Shown: in pieces, positions 1-12,300 of the stretch
Layout of the letters: the number at the start of each line of letters is the position of its first letter
How positions within the stretch are numbered: position 1 is the first letter of the stretch
The notes under the pieces: generated by a model
What the model was told of the DNA's origin: nothing
The model's input: the letters and a program-made list of their open reading frames with translations, nothing else
Database searches by the model: none
Origin: Bugula neritina
Lineage: Eukaryota; Bryozoa; Gymnolaemata; Cheilostomatida; Bugulidae
Direction of reading: 5' to 3'
Assembly (NCBI GenBank): GCA_964035545.1
Contig: OZ037769.1
Span: 8,059,929 to 8,123,928 of the forward strand
Length of the DNA stretch: 64,000 nucleotides
Translations under genes and position numbers: made by a program

Positions 1-302
1 TCTCTAGCTTTACAACATAAATAACAAGTACAATTGAATAATTGTTTAGCAGTAAGTCCCAAGAAATTTGAAACCATCACTTTTACTGATGATGGTTGTA
101 GTCCTAAACTTTGGAGTTGTCTAACTTGGATAATCTTTGTAACTCAGTCCCAGTTAATGGAGAACTATCAAACAGGGTCTTAAGCTTTATACTCTGGGCT
201 ACTAATTAGGAGCAAATTATTCGTATCAAATGTTGTTTACATATATCATCTGTTCGACGCTGTTCACCAGTTTTTTATTTTGCTGATGGCACTATAACGC
301 CT

Positions 303-1392
303 TCAGTCATCTTCATCACCAACTTCATTCTTGTCTGCAGAACCCACAGCCCGTGCTAGCAATGCACCATCTTTTAATTTCTCTCCTTGCAGTCTTTCAC
401 CTATTAAAAAGTACAAGTCACAGCAAATCACAAAACAACAAACAGTAGCACACATCAACAGGAGGGTAAATTTCTAAGTGAATTTGTACATACGAATTAG
501 CTCAGCTATGGCTCGCTGTGTCCTCTTTTCTAACTTTTCAAGTTTTTTAGCAACATCTCGACGCAAATCCCAATCTGGTTTCCGAGGAGCAAGAGATGCT
601 AAATCTACTTCCTCAATAATGGGTTGTGGTTTGCCTGATTCTAGTTGATCTTGAACTTTGTCAGCCACTAGCAATGATAATTTTATACTTTTTGGTATAA
701 ATATACAGGCATTAAACAGCATAAACTTATTTTTATGTTGAGAAAATAGTCCAGGTAATAAAGCAAGTAAAACTGCTAAAATATGGTTAAACTTAGAGTT
801 TATAGATGAATACACAAATGGAATACAATCATATTTTTCATTATCACAATGAAGTGTTATAGTGTTATCCACATGACATACAAAATTATCGTTGATCTAC
901 AGACTAAATGCTATGTACTTGGTATCTTTTGGCAGACTTAAAAATTTTTTTTTTGAAGTTGTCACCAATGAACTAAAAATTTCTTATAGTTAGTAATAGT
1001 TATAGCGTTATTCAGTTCAATGGTGGTCACAGCCTAAGACATTGATTCGGCCATTTCAAATAAAAATGAATACCAAACTGTGAATGTACCTTCTACTGGC
1101 TCTGGGTTAGGTATGGTGTTTTCCTTTAGTTTTTCATCTAATGGTTTATAGCTTCTAAAGACAGGCCTATAAATAAAAAATGCATTTTGAATGAATTGGC
1201 ATGAACCAAGAAAGGATATATATTTGATTGACATACTAGCAGAAAGCTATTTATGTACTTAGGTAACGCTGCATCAGTTTGTCCACCATCTGTAAGTTCT
1301 TCAACTGTTTTACCTTCCTTCTTTGCCCGGAGTGCTAGAAGACGTTGTTTCCTTTTCTTTGACTCTTCTTCCAAAGATCCCACTGCAGCCAT
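303..1392 (-). CDS. CCDC12: CCDC12 (spliceosome-associated coiled-coil protein), 4 exons
   Basis: Coiled-coil domain-containing protein 12 is a small nuclear protein found in spliceosomal (Prp19-related) complexes. Four minus-strand exons join in phase: 1259-1392, 1090-1166, 494-667 and 303-400, giving 160 codons plus stop; the human protein is 166 aa. The N-terminus is a short charged helix (MAAVGSLEEESKKRKQRL). Exon 2 carries VFRSYKPLDEKLKE. Exon 3 carries the family signature, including EEVDLASLAPRKPDWDLRRD followed by KRTQRAIAELI. The last exon completes RERLQGEKL and ends acidic (GDEDD). All introns are GT-AG with matching phases (2, 1, 1). The start is the first ATG, preceding the conserved SLEEE. 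The signature is very characteristic, so the assignment is strong. Confidence 0.93.
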
Positions 1393-1799
1393 TCTAAGAC
1401 AGAAAATATCAAATTATAATAGCATTATAATACTTAACACATCCAATCAGTATGTATGAATACTCTTTTTCCACTCTGCATCTGTCAGAGATATAAACAG
1501 TTGCTGTGAGAGTGGCTCAGCTTTTTGACTGAGGTTGAACTTTTAAACTTCCCCTCTAGCATTCCCGTCTTCCTTGTAATTTCCCTCTCCTCCTTTACCA
1601 TTCCCCTCCTTCCTTCTTTTCTACCACTTGACACCTTACCCTTTTTTTGTTATCAAGGGACTCAAGAGGAACAACACAAACTGATCAGCAATAAAAAACT
1701 AATACAGAAGATAAACTCTAAAAGTTTGACTTCAGCTTCGCAAATCATTGAAAGTTTTGATATGGAGGTTCGATATGAAGAAGTCACTCTATCAGGCTA

Positions 1800-2100
1800 T
1801 TGAAAAAAAGTGATCTCGACCCATTTATTGCCAACTGAATACGAAGCTTCCTGGCTGGCAGAAGCCAAATGTTATGAACAAAGAAACGAACTCTTTTAAA
1901 CTACGTGAAACATATAGGGTCCTTCAGCGGCCAGTCCTAGAGCCAACACTTTTCTTATTCTACATCAATGATATTTCTCAATCTGTCTAATGCAAAGTCA
2001 ACCTATATGTAGAAGACACAATTGTATATGCTGAAGTTGACAACGAAGTCCCAAGACAAGCTTTTCAGAAAGACCTAGACTCACTTTGTAACTGATAGTT
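1800..2100 (+). pseudogene. Decayed LINE (non-LTR) reverse transcriptase fragment
   Basis: From about 1925 one frame reads RPVLEPTLFLFYINDIS, then a TAA, then CKVNLYVEDTIVYAE. This matches the non-LTR reverse transcriptase block in which a glycine-rich VLGP.LF..YIND motif is followed by the catalytic YADD. Here the YADD is YVED and there is an internal stop, so the copy is dead. Clade (CR1, Jockey or similar) cannot be decided from this short piece. No terminal features or target-site duplication were recognised. Confidence 0.7.
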
Positions 2101-2819
2101 TAAATGGTAAATGCCATATAACACTAATAAGTCCGAAGTGGTCATATTTGGGAAAATAAAAACACTTGTTGACACTACTTTCAAAACCTTTCTATAACTA
2201 CTATAACTATGAGTATAACTCTAAGTCTAAGAAACAACTATTAACCATTTCTGTGATTTCTGTTACTGGCCCCGTATGAATTAAACCAGGATTTCCAAAC
2301 GCAGAAGTTTATTGGTTATACTTGTTGGTAAACTTGCTGATAAATTCTCTGATAAACTTGCTGTGATAAACTTGCTGGTAAAAACTCTTGGGTCCTTCAT
2401 AAACAGTGCCAGTAAATAATATATTGTCAAACCAGTAGAAGAATAAAATAACAAGTACAGTTTTGTTAAAGAGTGCTGCCAACTGATTGTATTAAGTTTG
2501 TAAAGTGTTTATATACTCTGGTTGTTGTTACTGCACCAGGCAAAAACATATTGCATAAACGACTATTGTCCCTAAGAATTACCACAATGATTGTGTCCCA
2601 AAACATAGTAAACATTCACTAGGTAGCCTCAGGGTACCAACCTAGCCCGTACAGGTAGGGCAAGAATGACAGCCACCCCAACCACAATGACCTAACCACA
2701 AATCTAATAGTCAGCACAAGGCAGATGAGTAATGCCTGCTGACGTATGTCACCTAAACATAAATAGGAAGTTAATGGGGTCAATAGTTATTTATAGTGGG
2801 CAACACACAACCAGTTACA

Positions 2820-3840
2820 ATTTCAATAACTAAGTCTTAGAGTAATAGTAATAGTTATACTTATAAGTTATACTTATACTTATAGTTTTAATAAATTTGA
2901 TATGATTATTATTATATTATCATTTATATTTATATTAGTATTAGTATTTACTATTACTATTAGTTAATTATTAATAATATTATTAAATTAGTATACCTGT
3001 AATGAGCCTGTATTATGTATAACATTAACTGTAACTTGTAAGTATTGGATTATCTTAATATCAAGATGAAGATGAATAATATTTTGGTATTAAAATAGTC
3101 CAGTACAGATACTAATAGTAGTAGTAATACTGATGGTAATTTAATAATAATACTAATAATAATAGTAATGGTGAATCAATAGAAAAAGTAGATATTAATA
3201 ATAATAAATATATATTAAAAGTTAATACAAATTGAGTATAACTATAACACTAACGGTATGACTATAACAGTATAAAACTAAGTAAAACTGTATAATATAA
3301 ATATTAGATAAAGATTTAGTCAACTGTCTTATAGTAGATGTAGTAGTACTAGTAATTGTAATACCCATACTGATATATTTAGTTATAACATATTCAATAT
3401 CAATATAACTAAATTTATTACGATTAGTATTACTATTAGTATAATATTTATCTAATAGTAATCCTTCTCCTGTTAGTGTTATGTCATTTTACTTAGTCTT
3501 ATACTAATACTTATAGCGGTAGTCATACTGTTAGTTTTAGACTTAATTTTTATTTACAATTATAATATATATAAGGTTACTGAATCTAATACTTATAGTT
3601 ATTCACAATTCCATTACTATTTCTATTATAGTGATAGACTAAGTATTAGTATTACTATTACTATTAGTATTACATTTACTATGACATTATGATTAAACTT
3701 AAAGTTAATGATCAACTATAACTATAAGTACCTACTAAAGTAGTGTAACTAGTATTTTTCATTTTGCCCTATGTTTATTATTGATAGTTTATACTATAAC
3801 TTATACTTATGGCTATAAGCTATAGCTGCCAAACAAATAA
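2820..3840. repeat. Degenerate AT-rich simple-sequence region
   Basis: About 1 kb made almost entirely of interleaved ACT/AGT/TAT/TTA-type short words (for example actattactattagtatt). It has no open frame of note and no gene signal on either strand. It looks like an old, diverged microsatellite field. Similar wording recurs near 7960-8060 and 9520-9720. Confidence 0.6.
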
Positions 3841-4867
3841 TGTACACTTAATAACTCTAAAGTTTAATTGATATTCGTAGGTTAATTTTAGGTAATGCTT
3901 TTCAAATTTATAGGCAGTAGTTTGTAAAAATATTCTATAAGTAGCTCTGAGTTGGGGGTAACTGAGTAGAGTAGCTTGGGATTCTCGAGAGCTTCAAATA
4001 GAATTTATGAGCCACCCCATCGTTAAACTCGAGATTAAAAACTACTCTACTCAAAAACCCCGGACTCGAAGTTCTTTATAAATATCTTAATAATTCGTGG
4101 TCTGAATTTCACCTTGGCCTTTTAGAGAATATCCAAATTAATTTTGGTTAAATGTGTCGGTACAATCATCAGATACCCAAACAAATTATACTGCAGAGCG
4201 CACTGAGCTGGAATATACCTGGAGAGGCCAAGGACGTTTTAGCGTGGCCAAATAGTTTAGCTCCGCCTTAACATGGAAAACTTAACCACGCCTACTTGTT
4301 TTGCACACAGCAGTAGTAGTAAAATCCATTATAAATGCAAGCTATTAGAGCTAATAAATTAAGGAAAACACTAAAAAATAATGAAAATTCAGCACTGTGA
4401 AGCAGGAATCAATTATTTTGTTTATTTTACTTTTGGTATTTGTAATTTCATGACTAATTATCATTTTATGAAACATGTACCTCAAGTATATATGATGATA
4501 ACTTTAATAACCTAACAAATGCATTACATATTTATTGATTAGATCAACACATTAGTCAAAATGAAATGAAAAGCAACAGCAAAGCAAATTTCAGCCTTAG
4601 TACATGAAAACTGACAGTAAAGATAACAAGTATAAAAGTTTATAAATAATATAAAAAACAGATGGTAAAACACAGCTTTACAAAACAGGCAAGTAACAGA
4701 TTTCCTTAAACCTTTCAAAGTTTTAAATTCTGTTTTGAAAGCAATAAGAGATTAAAATAAAATTACAGAATAAACAAAAATTAATATTATATTGCAATAA
4801 CAATATTTGTGATTATCTAATGTTATAATATAAATACAATAAATATGATTAATTAACCACATCCTTA
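3841..4867. other. Intergenic stretch, no gene recognised
   Basis: AT-rich sequence between the simple-sequence field and the 3' end of the THAP/P-element gene. I see no supported coding exon, RNA gene or mobile-element signature here. The part nearest 4868 is presumably 3' UTR of the minus-strand gene. Confidence 0.4.
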
Positions 4868-7642
4868 TTACTGGCCTCTAAACAGTACATTTTTGTTGCT
4901 ACATTGCCTGAAATTTAGTTTGTGCATAGCAATATTTGTTAGTTTAGCAATGTGGTGCTGGAATAAGTCATAATAAACTTCAATAAGCAAATTTAAAAGG
5001 GAGAAATGATGATTTTCAATGCCTAATGATGTTTCCATGGAATGTTGAGCAATTCCAAATATGTCATATTTACCAATTTCTTGCTTCACATCTATTTGTA
5101 GCTGAAGTAATTTCACGAACTTTTGGCCTTTTAGGTGTTTGTGAGTGCATAAACAAGTGGTAATAACTCCATCTGAAGGTATAGTAAGCCCACCATTGTT
5201 TTTAACATGCAATAGTTTTTTGAGCTTACCATACTTGAGACTGCAGCACTCCTTGTTCACTAGAGCTTGCCTGCACTCTAGACATGTTACTTTTCTTAGT
5301 GCCTTTCGGACAACCCACCCAGAGATGTAGACAACAACATTACCCAAAACAGGGCCAGCTAAAACCCTTACTTTTTCAGCAGGTTTTAACTCATCATGAA
5401 TGAAGATATCCGCATTATCTTCCTGAGAAAATGGTGGAATATAGCTAGTTGAAGCGAGAATAGCAGTTGTGTTATCTAATGGCTTAGAATTTCCTGAGTT
5501 GCCTGGATGTACACCACATCGGGTCACCAATTTTCTAAAGATAGACTGAAAGCCAGTTACAGATGGGTTATTATTCCATCCACCTAAAACAGATATTAGG
5601 TTGACGACTTTAAAAAAATGCTTGGACATCAATTGCCTGTTCACAATTAATGATTGGATTACGTTTACCCAGAAAAAATGATGTTTTTTAGAACACAAGC
5701 AAAACCTTGCATGCAATTAAGCCAAAAAAGTCATTTAATTTAAAAAATGCACAATTGCTTTGACACCACAGTTTTGGAAATTTTTGAAAATTCATTATTC
5801 TTGTTTCTTGATATTCAAAAGTTGATAAAATATACTTCATATTGCATGCATTTTAACCACTAAGCTCATGCAAAAAAATTCACTTTTCAACACAGTTGGT
5901 CCAGCCGACCATCTTAGTTGCACATATCAAAGCAAAGTGAAAAACCGAACACCTGAAGGAAAGAGATAAGAGAGTAAGAGAACAAATGAACATGTTAACA
6001 TAAGTGCATGCAGACTGGGCTTCATGCATAGCTGTTCAGAGCTATAGCATACCACAACGGCGAACTGCATTGAAGAAAAGCTCTAAATGGTCTTGCGAAA
6101 ATTTATACATTAGCAGATAGTCGAGTGTTTTAGGCACCAACAGTTTCTCCACCAACCCAAATACTGTGTCAATGGCACATACAAGTCCAGTAATACAAAC
6201 ATGTCTGTAAATAACATAAATAGGGACAGGCACATATTAGATCTGAAATATAAGCAATTAACACTTTCTTTGTTAATAGGAAATTTACCTTTTGGTCTTG
6301 TACAGAGGTATCCCTTCATTATTCTTTAGGCCTAGCAAATATTGCCGTGTATCTTTCAGAAAAGGAGTGATGACACTGATACCATTGAGATGTAAAGGCT
6401 GCTTGTAGCCTTTAGCTATTGCTGATCGACTATTCAGGATGTCAAACAACCGATCAACTCGCTACAGAAAAAGTAACATCAACAGAACATGGGACGATTG
6501 CAGTTACAGTATTTTAAAGAAATAAAGCCAAAAGCTGTAACAAACCCTATTTATACCAGGCTTACAGTCAACATTTTCCATCCATCTATAAAACATTAAT
6601 TGTTGTCACATGATGTAGTCAATATCTAAGGATTATTTTATTTCAAATGCTGATTAAAGAACATCTTACCGCCTCAGGGATCGTGGGGATGGGAGTGTCA
6701 TGTAACTTCTGAGAAACTCATAAGCCTTTGGTGAGTAGAGATGTAGCGTTAGTGCAAATTTTTGCTGACTTTCTGAGTATTTGCCACGGAGTGGAGTGAA
6801 TAGGCCATCAGGAACATCTGTATGGTAATATCAACTTTAGACAGAGTTTCAACTGAAAATGTCAAGGCGTTATTAAATTGTAAAATCATACCAGCAAAAC
6901 CTTTCAACTTTTCCTCCAATTCACCATTGATCAAACTTTTTTCTCTGACCAACTTGATGCATTCTGCAAGCTTCATTTTTGATCTTTTGGCACGTCTAGT
7001 TGAATTGCTAACTTGCTTCTGTAATTGGCTAACCTTTTCTTCTAAAAACCTAACTCTTTGCTTCAAAGCATCGGGAGTGGTACTATAGCAATGATCCTGT
7101 ATCATATGAAATTATTCAACTTTAATACAAAAATAACCAAATGTAGAAAAAATATATTATTATAGTATACAGCACAGCTATTTACCATAAAGTGGCAAGT
7201 AAATACATCAATATTAAGTCATAGTTAAATAAGCTATCTAATAACCTTAAGAACTACAGCTGCTGAAGTGTTCAAGCTCATTTTAGTGGTTTCAATTGAA
7301 ATCTCATCTTTTTCTTCAGCACGGCGACTAGTATGAGTAGTTCGGGGAGTTCTTTTTCTCTAAAAATTGAAATATACAGATGTGCAAGCACAATAATTAA
7401 TTTTATCATTCCAATGACTGTTGCATGAATATCAACTTACTATAAGTCTCTCTGGAACAGCAACCAATTCCTCTGCTGGAACAGCTCCACTTCGCAAACG
7501 CCGAGGTTGGCTTGTGCTTTCGAAAGAATCGCTATAAAAATGATCGCTACACAGTAGAGATCTTTCACTAGGTTCTTCTTGGCGGCGAGAAACTTTCCAC
7601 CAAACATTCCAACGACTGAAGTCCTTCTGCTTGTTGGGAAAT
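4868..7642 (-). pseudogene. THAP9/P-element-like transposase gene lacking its catalytic core
   Basis: Exons on the minus strand: 7442-7642 is the C-terminal half of a THAP zinc finger (SLLCSDHFYSDSF, then RLRSGAVP); 7246-7359 is a basic linker; 6892-7096 a coiled coil (LEEKVSQLQKQV); 6670-6817 the helix-turn-helix-like block (KYSESQQKFALTLHLYSPKAY); 6557-6585 a 29-nt exon (WMENVDCKPG). After a gap come 6289-6461 (RLFDILNSR), 6053-6204 (YKFSQDHLELFFNAVRRCG) and 4868-5583 (GWNNNPS, VVYISGWVVRK, CLECRQALV). These match Drosophila P-element and vertebrate THAP9 in order. All junctions keep phase except the one between 6557 and 6461, where a phase-1 donor meets a phase-0 exon and only about 95 bp remain. 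The RNase H N-terminal part and the GTP-binding insertion are absent. The first THAP exon (initiator Met and first two Cys) was not found, so the 5' end is open. It could be an internally deleted transposon copy or a domesticated gene with a skipped core. Confidence 0.8.
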
Positions 7643-8075
7643 CTAAATAAAAAAATACTGCACTAGCCAAAATTATTTACAAACTGATATGTTATGCTTT
7701 ATCAATAGTGCAACCTATTTAAACCATAAAAACATTAAAACTTTAGGTAACCGTAAAATCCAATATCAATCAACAGAAGATTTTCAATATTTATTAAAGA
7801 GAGTAAATTAATCCAGTAATGCTTTAAAAATAATAAACTTGCTGTAAATAACATCAACATAATAAAGTTGTTAGCAATAATAATAGTGACATCAATATGA
7901 GTAGATATTCAGAGTGAGTCACTCACACTTCGACTTTCACATTTTCACATTGTGTAGTTACTGTTATTGTTGATCATAATAATACTATTAGTAATAGTAC
8001 TATTCATACTCATACTGATACTCGAATTATAATAACAATTTATGAGTAAGTTACTACTACTACTGAGTACCTGTA
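7643..8075. other. Intergenic, no gene recognised
   Basis: AT-rich. It should contain, or lead to, the missing first THAP exon of the minus-strand gene, but I could not identify a C-x2-4-C exon with a usable donor here. Confidence 0.3.
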
Positions 8076-8437
8076 CTGGTAGTAGTAGTAGTAGTAGTAC
8101 TAGCAGTTGTAGTACTAGTGCTCTACTAATAACAATAACACTAGCAGTAGGCTAGTAGTACTAGCAGTTGTAGTACTAGTGCTCTAGTTTCAATAACACT
8201 AGCAGCAGGCTAGTAGTAGTAGTAGCAGTAGTAGTAGCAGCAGCAGTAGTAGTAGTAGTAGTAGCAGCAGCAGCAGTAGCAACAGCAGCAGCAGTAGTAC
8301 TTTTATACTGGTACCGTAAGTATAGCATTAGGCTTAGCTATTAGTATTACTATTAGTATTAGTGTATTACTATAGTACTACTATTACTAGTAGTAGACGT
8401 AGTAGAGTACTACTACTACTAGTACTAGTACTACTAG
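8076..8437. repeat. AGT/AGC trinucleotide-rich array
   Basis: Runs of agt, agc and tac triplets, including a near-duplicate of about 60 bp (tagtactagcagttgtagta at about 8095 and again at about 8155). Open frames across it (for example 8362-8703) are low-complexity products of the repeat and are not supported as genes. Confidence 0.75.
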
Positions 8438-8749
8438 TAGGCAGCAGCACCGCTACCACAACTATTAAGCCTACTGTTACGCTAGTTAATGTATTACTTT
8501 TACTGATTTTTGTAACTAAAGCCATATACTTACTTGTGAAAAGAGATTTTTTTGTCTTTACTGTAACTGCTGTACTGGTAGTTGCGGCAATTGTATGCAT
8601 AACACTGAGACCCAGTGGTCTTGCTTCTTTGACCCTTAGTTTGCTTAGGATACGGAGAATTCGACATGTTCAACGAAGTAGAGGTGATAGAGAACACAAT
8701 TAAATAAAAATATAGTTGCTTGAGATATAAAGCAGGACAAAAAACAAAG

Positions 8750-9354
8750 TTTAAAAGTGAGATTCACTCAATCGAAATGATGGACGACCGGCTCTATTTT
8801 CTCCCGCTAGAAAAAGAGCATGCTCGGGCTCACAAAGCCAATCGGCAACGAGGTTACATTACAAAGTACACCCGTACCCATTCCAGATATTATTGAGTTC
8901 ATTGGCAGAGCGCACAAAACGAATAAAATATTACCGCTAAAATAAGTTCTTATACATTAGGAGGTAAAATTAACTATCTGTGCCCAAGTTTCGAAAACAA
9001 ATCCGTTGTTATTTCTTGTATTTCGAGATTATTAAAAATTATGAATATGTTGGCTTTCAAGTTTGAGTAGAGCTACATCAGTGATACTATCACTCTACTG
9101 GAACATTGAACCTCAAGTTTTCTTTATTTATATATTTTGTAATCAACTCTCATGTTCCATACTTGGTAACAGCTCAATTCTAATGCAAAATGAAAATATC
9201 TACTTCTAAATCTCAAAGTTCGACTTTAACTTGACGACCTAAGGAGTAAAGTAATTATTTTAGTTTTTAGTTGCAGTTTGAGTTTTCAAAGGCAAAGTGA
9301 AACTGAAATATATTTTGCTTCAACTCTCAGTTGTAAAGTTCGCAGTTTTTGTTT
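8750..9354 (+). promoter_or_regulatory. Presumed upstream/promoter region of the RBL1-like gene
   Basis: The interval between the trinucleotide array and the RBL1 start codon is less AT-rich near 8760-8960. It contains ttttctcccgc at 8797-8807, whose last eight bases differ by one base from the E2F consensus TTTCCCGC. Vertebrate RBL1 is a known E2F target, so the site is plausible. No TATA box or transcription start could be fixed. Confidence 0.3.
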
Positions 9355-12300
9355 ATGAAAATGACAGATTTTAATAATTGTGAAGACATAGCTAGTAGTC
9401 ACAGATTTCAAGAGCTATGTTCAGATTTAAATTTGGATCCTGCCACGAAAAATGAGACTGTGAAGGAGTATTACCGAATCAAAGACAACTATACGTTAGA
9501 GGTAATGCCAAGTTCAACTATAGTATAGTGATAGTCTTACAGTTACTCTTCAAGTATTAGTATTTTTATTACAATACTCAAATTCAGTGGTTACATTAAT
9601 GATTAAATTTGGTAGTAATATAAGTTATAACTTATAGTAATACTATAAATTAATCATTAAGTTAATGTATAACTATAAGTCAAGCTTATAGTTACTCTGT
9701 GGTTTAAATTAATAATTAGGGTTATCTTTATTAATTAGTAATTACTTTTTGTATCAAATTTATGTAGGTTCATATTGAAATTGGTCAAATTGTAAAATTA
9801 GGATCGAGTTTAGGTAAACTAGAAAGCTTTAAAGTATATAAATTTTGATGAAATAAACAATATCAAATATGAGTACGTAAAGAATAGTGCAGGTGTGGCA
9901 GCAAGTCACCAGTCAAATATAATGTTAGTCATTAGCAGTAGGCTATTACAATTGTATTAATGATGGTGATGGCTAAGAGTAAGCATAGCTGAGTCATAAG
10001 TACATTTGCAGCCTACAAGCTTGCAGTCTTATTGATAATGTAATTCCAAGTGTTAGATCTATGGTAGTATCGTAACCTATTTTAAGAAAGTTTTTCTAGT
10101 AATTAGCTCATCCCATTTGAGGATACCATAATAGTGACCATGAAATAGACTTTTGTTCTTGTTAGTTATTTATTACATAATACGTATGCCTTCATCTTTA
10201 TTATTTAGATATTTTGCTTGTTAGGTGTTGTTTGCCATAAATTTAAGCTAGATTTTATCATTTCTACTTTTATCATTAATTTAGATATGAAGCAATTTTT
10301 TAAGGACCGCCATACCAATTTCAACTACTTAAGAAAACGCTGCTTACAAACTACAAATTTTTTCACCAACATAAACTGTTCTGTATGATGTTTCTATTCG
10401 CATTGTGTACTAGGCTTTTCTTGTTTGTCAAAAAAGAAGTGCAAAATTTTGGTGTAATAGCATTGCTCTAAAGAATTATTTTACCCCCTGTGTAGGGGGA
10501 TCCTCTTCACTGGATAACATGTGCTTTATATGTGGCTTGTCGTGCCAAAACTGTGCCAACAATAGAAAATGGGGAGATGGAAGGGAATGGAGTATCACTG
10601 ACTAGGCTACTTCGAACTGCCCAGCTCAGGTATGTTTTCATTGCAGAAAGCCTCCTTGCCATCTTTCAATAGCAAATGATAATTTAATGTTCATGTTTTT
10701 ATATATTCTTGTGAACATAATTATATAGTCATGACTTGGGTTGCCTAATTTTTAAGCAAATAAATTTCAATTACTATTATACCAAGATAGATGATATAAT
10801 ATATCTTCTACAGGTTTTAGTAAATAAAGTCTTCAACAGTAATTGATTTCTGAGAGATTCAAGCTAGTTTGCCTTTTTGCCACACTGTTTGTATTTAGCA
10901 CAGTGCGATTGAAATCTGACGTTTCGCATCATATTGGTGTCTTGTAGTTTAAAGCAAAGTCATTTTAACTTGAATTCATAATATAATGCATCTTCGTTTT
11001 TAAATTTAAAAGTAATTGCGTATTCCGTGTTTGGATTTGCTTCTCGTTGTATTTTTATTGCGTAGCTGTAGCTGATACACACTAATACTTACAGTTTGAT
11101 ACAATTCTTCATCAAAATTAAGAAATGGGCTGACATGGCAAATCTGCCAGAGTCGTTCAGAAGACAAGTTGATAAGTTGGAAAGAAATTTTTCTGTTTCT
11201 ACCGTCATTTTCAAAAAGTACAGACCAATTTTCCTGAGCGTTTTCAAAGCTGCCAATCTTGATGCACCCAAACCACCACGAAGCAGAAAGCAGAGGTATG
11301 ACATCTGTTACTGAAGTATTTAACGCCCTCTAATGGGCTGTCTATACACTTTAAAGTTGTAGAGCTGTGACTCAGACTCTCACTCGTGTTGCTTTCAATT
11401 GTAGTTTTGTTAGAAATTTCCTAATTTTAATACAATTTGTTTTAATCATCACAACTAGTCATAGTTATTCTGACTTGTAGACCCAAACCTTGCACTGCCT
11501 CGGATATATACGAGTTCATTTGGCGGATGTTTGTTCTGGCCAAAGGAAATTTTCCTGATATTGGAGACGATCTGGTCAACTGCTACCACTTGTTGCTCTG
11601 CGTGATTGACTGGGCGTACATCAACTGTGTGCTTGGCAAGCGGGTGGACCTCATTAAACTTACTGTAGCTTGTAAGGCTATTTTACTTTCTTTTCTAAGG
11701 CTATTGTATTCCTTACTCTCTAAGGCTATTTTACTTCTTGTTCTTAGAGGATGGAGTAAAATAAATTGACAATTACTGCGTTTGTCCTCATCATATTTTC
11801 CTGATGAAGTTGTGACGTGGTTTTGTTCCATTCAATAGTAAACAATCCTATAACGTTGTGTTTGGCATGGATTTACTTACTAAATAGCATATCAGCAGTG
11901 AATAACTTGTTTTTTAACCATTATTTTCATTCTCTTCATTGATTGGCTGTGTAAATGCTTACACATTTTAGTACCAACACCAGTGAGCTCTTCATCAGTC
12001 CCTTGTATAATCTCTCACTTGTGTGCTCAACATGAGGGCATAGAGCTCGAAGCAAAGGGCATCAAAGAACACCATTTTAAGAACTACATAAGACGGCTTG
12101 GAATAGAAAAGAGTATTTTAAAAGGAACTGAAGTAGACGGCAGCTTTGTAGGAGTTTTGGATATAAACTATTTTGAAGAGAATAGGTGAGCTGCTCCTAC
12201 AGTTGGTAGTATCAAGCTAAGCTACTGCCATTCTACAGTTGGCCTCGGCTCTCATAGTAAAACATGTTTTGGCCGTCATTTTCTACAACCGCCTTAATCA

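Noticed and set aside
1525-1803. 92-codon plus-strand frame upstream of the LINE relic
   Set aside because: Pyrimidine-rich first half and no similarity to LINE proteins; not in frame with the reverse transcriptase motif.
8362-8703. 113-codon plus-strand frame and its 76-codon antisense frame
   Set aside because: Generated by the AGT/TAC triplet array; Ser/Thr/Leu runs with no splice context or family resemblance.
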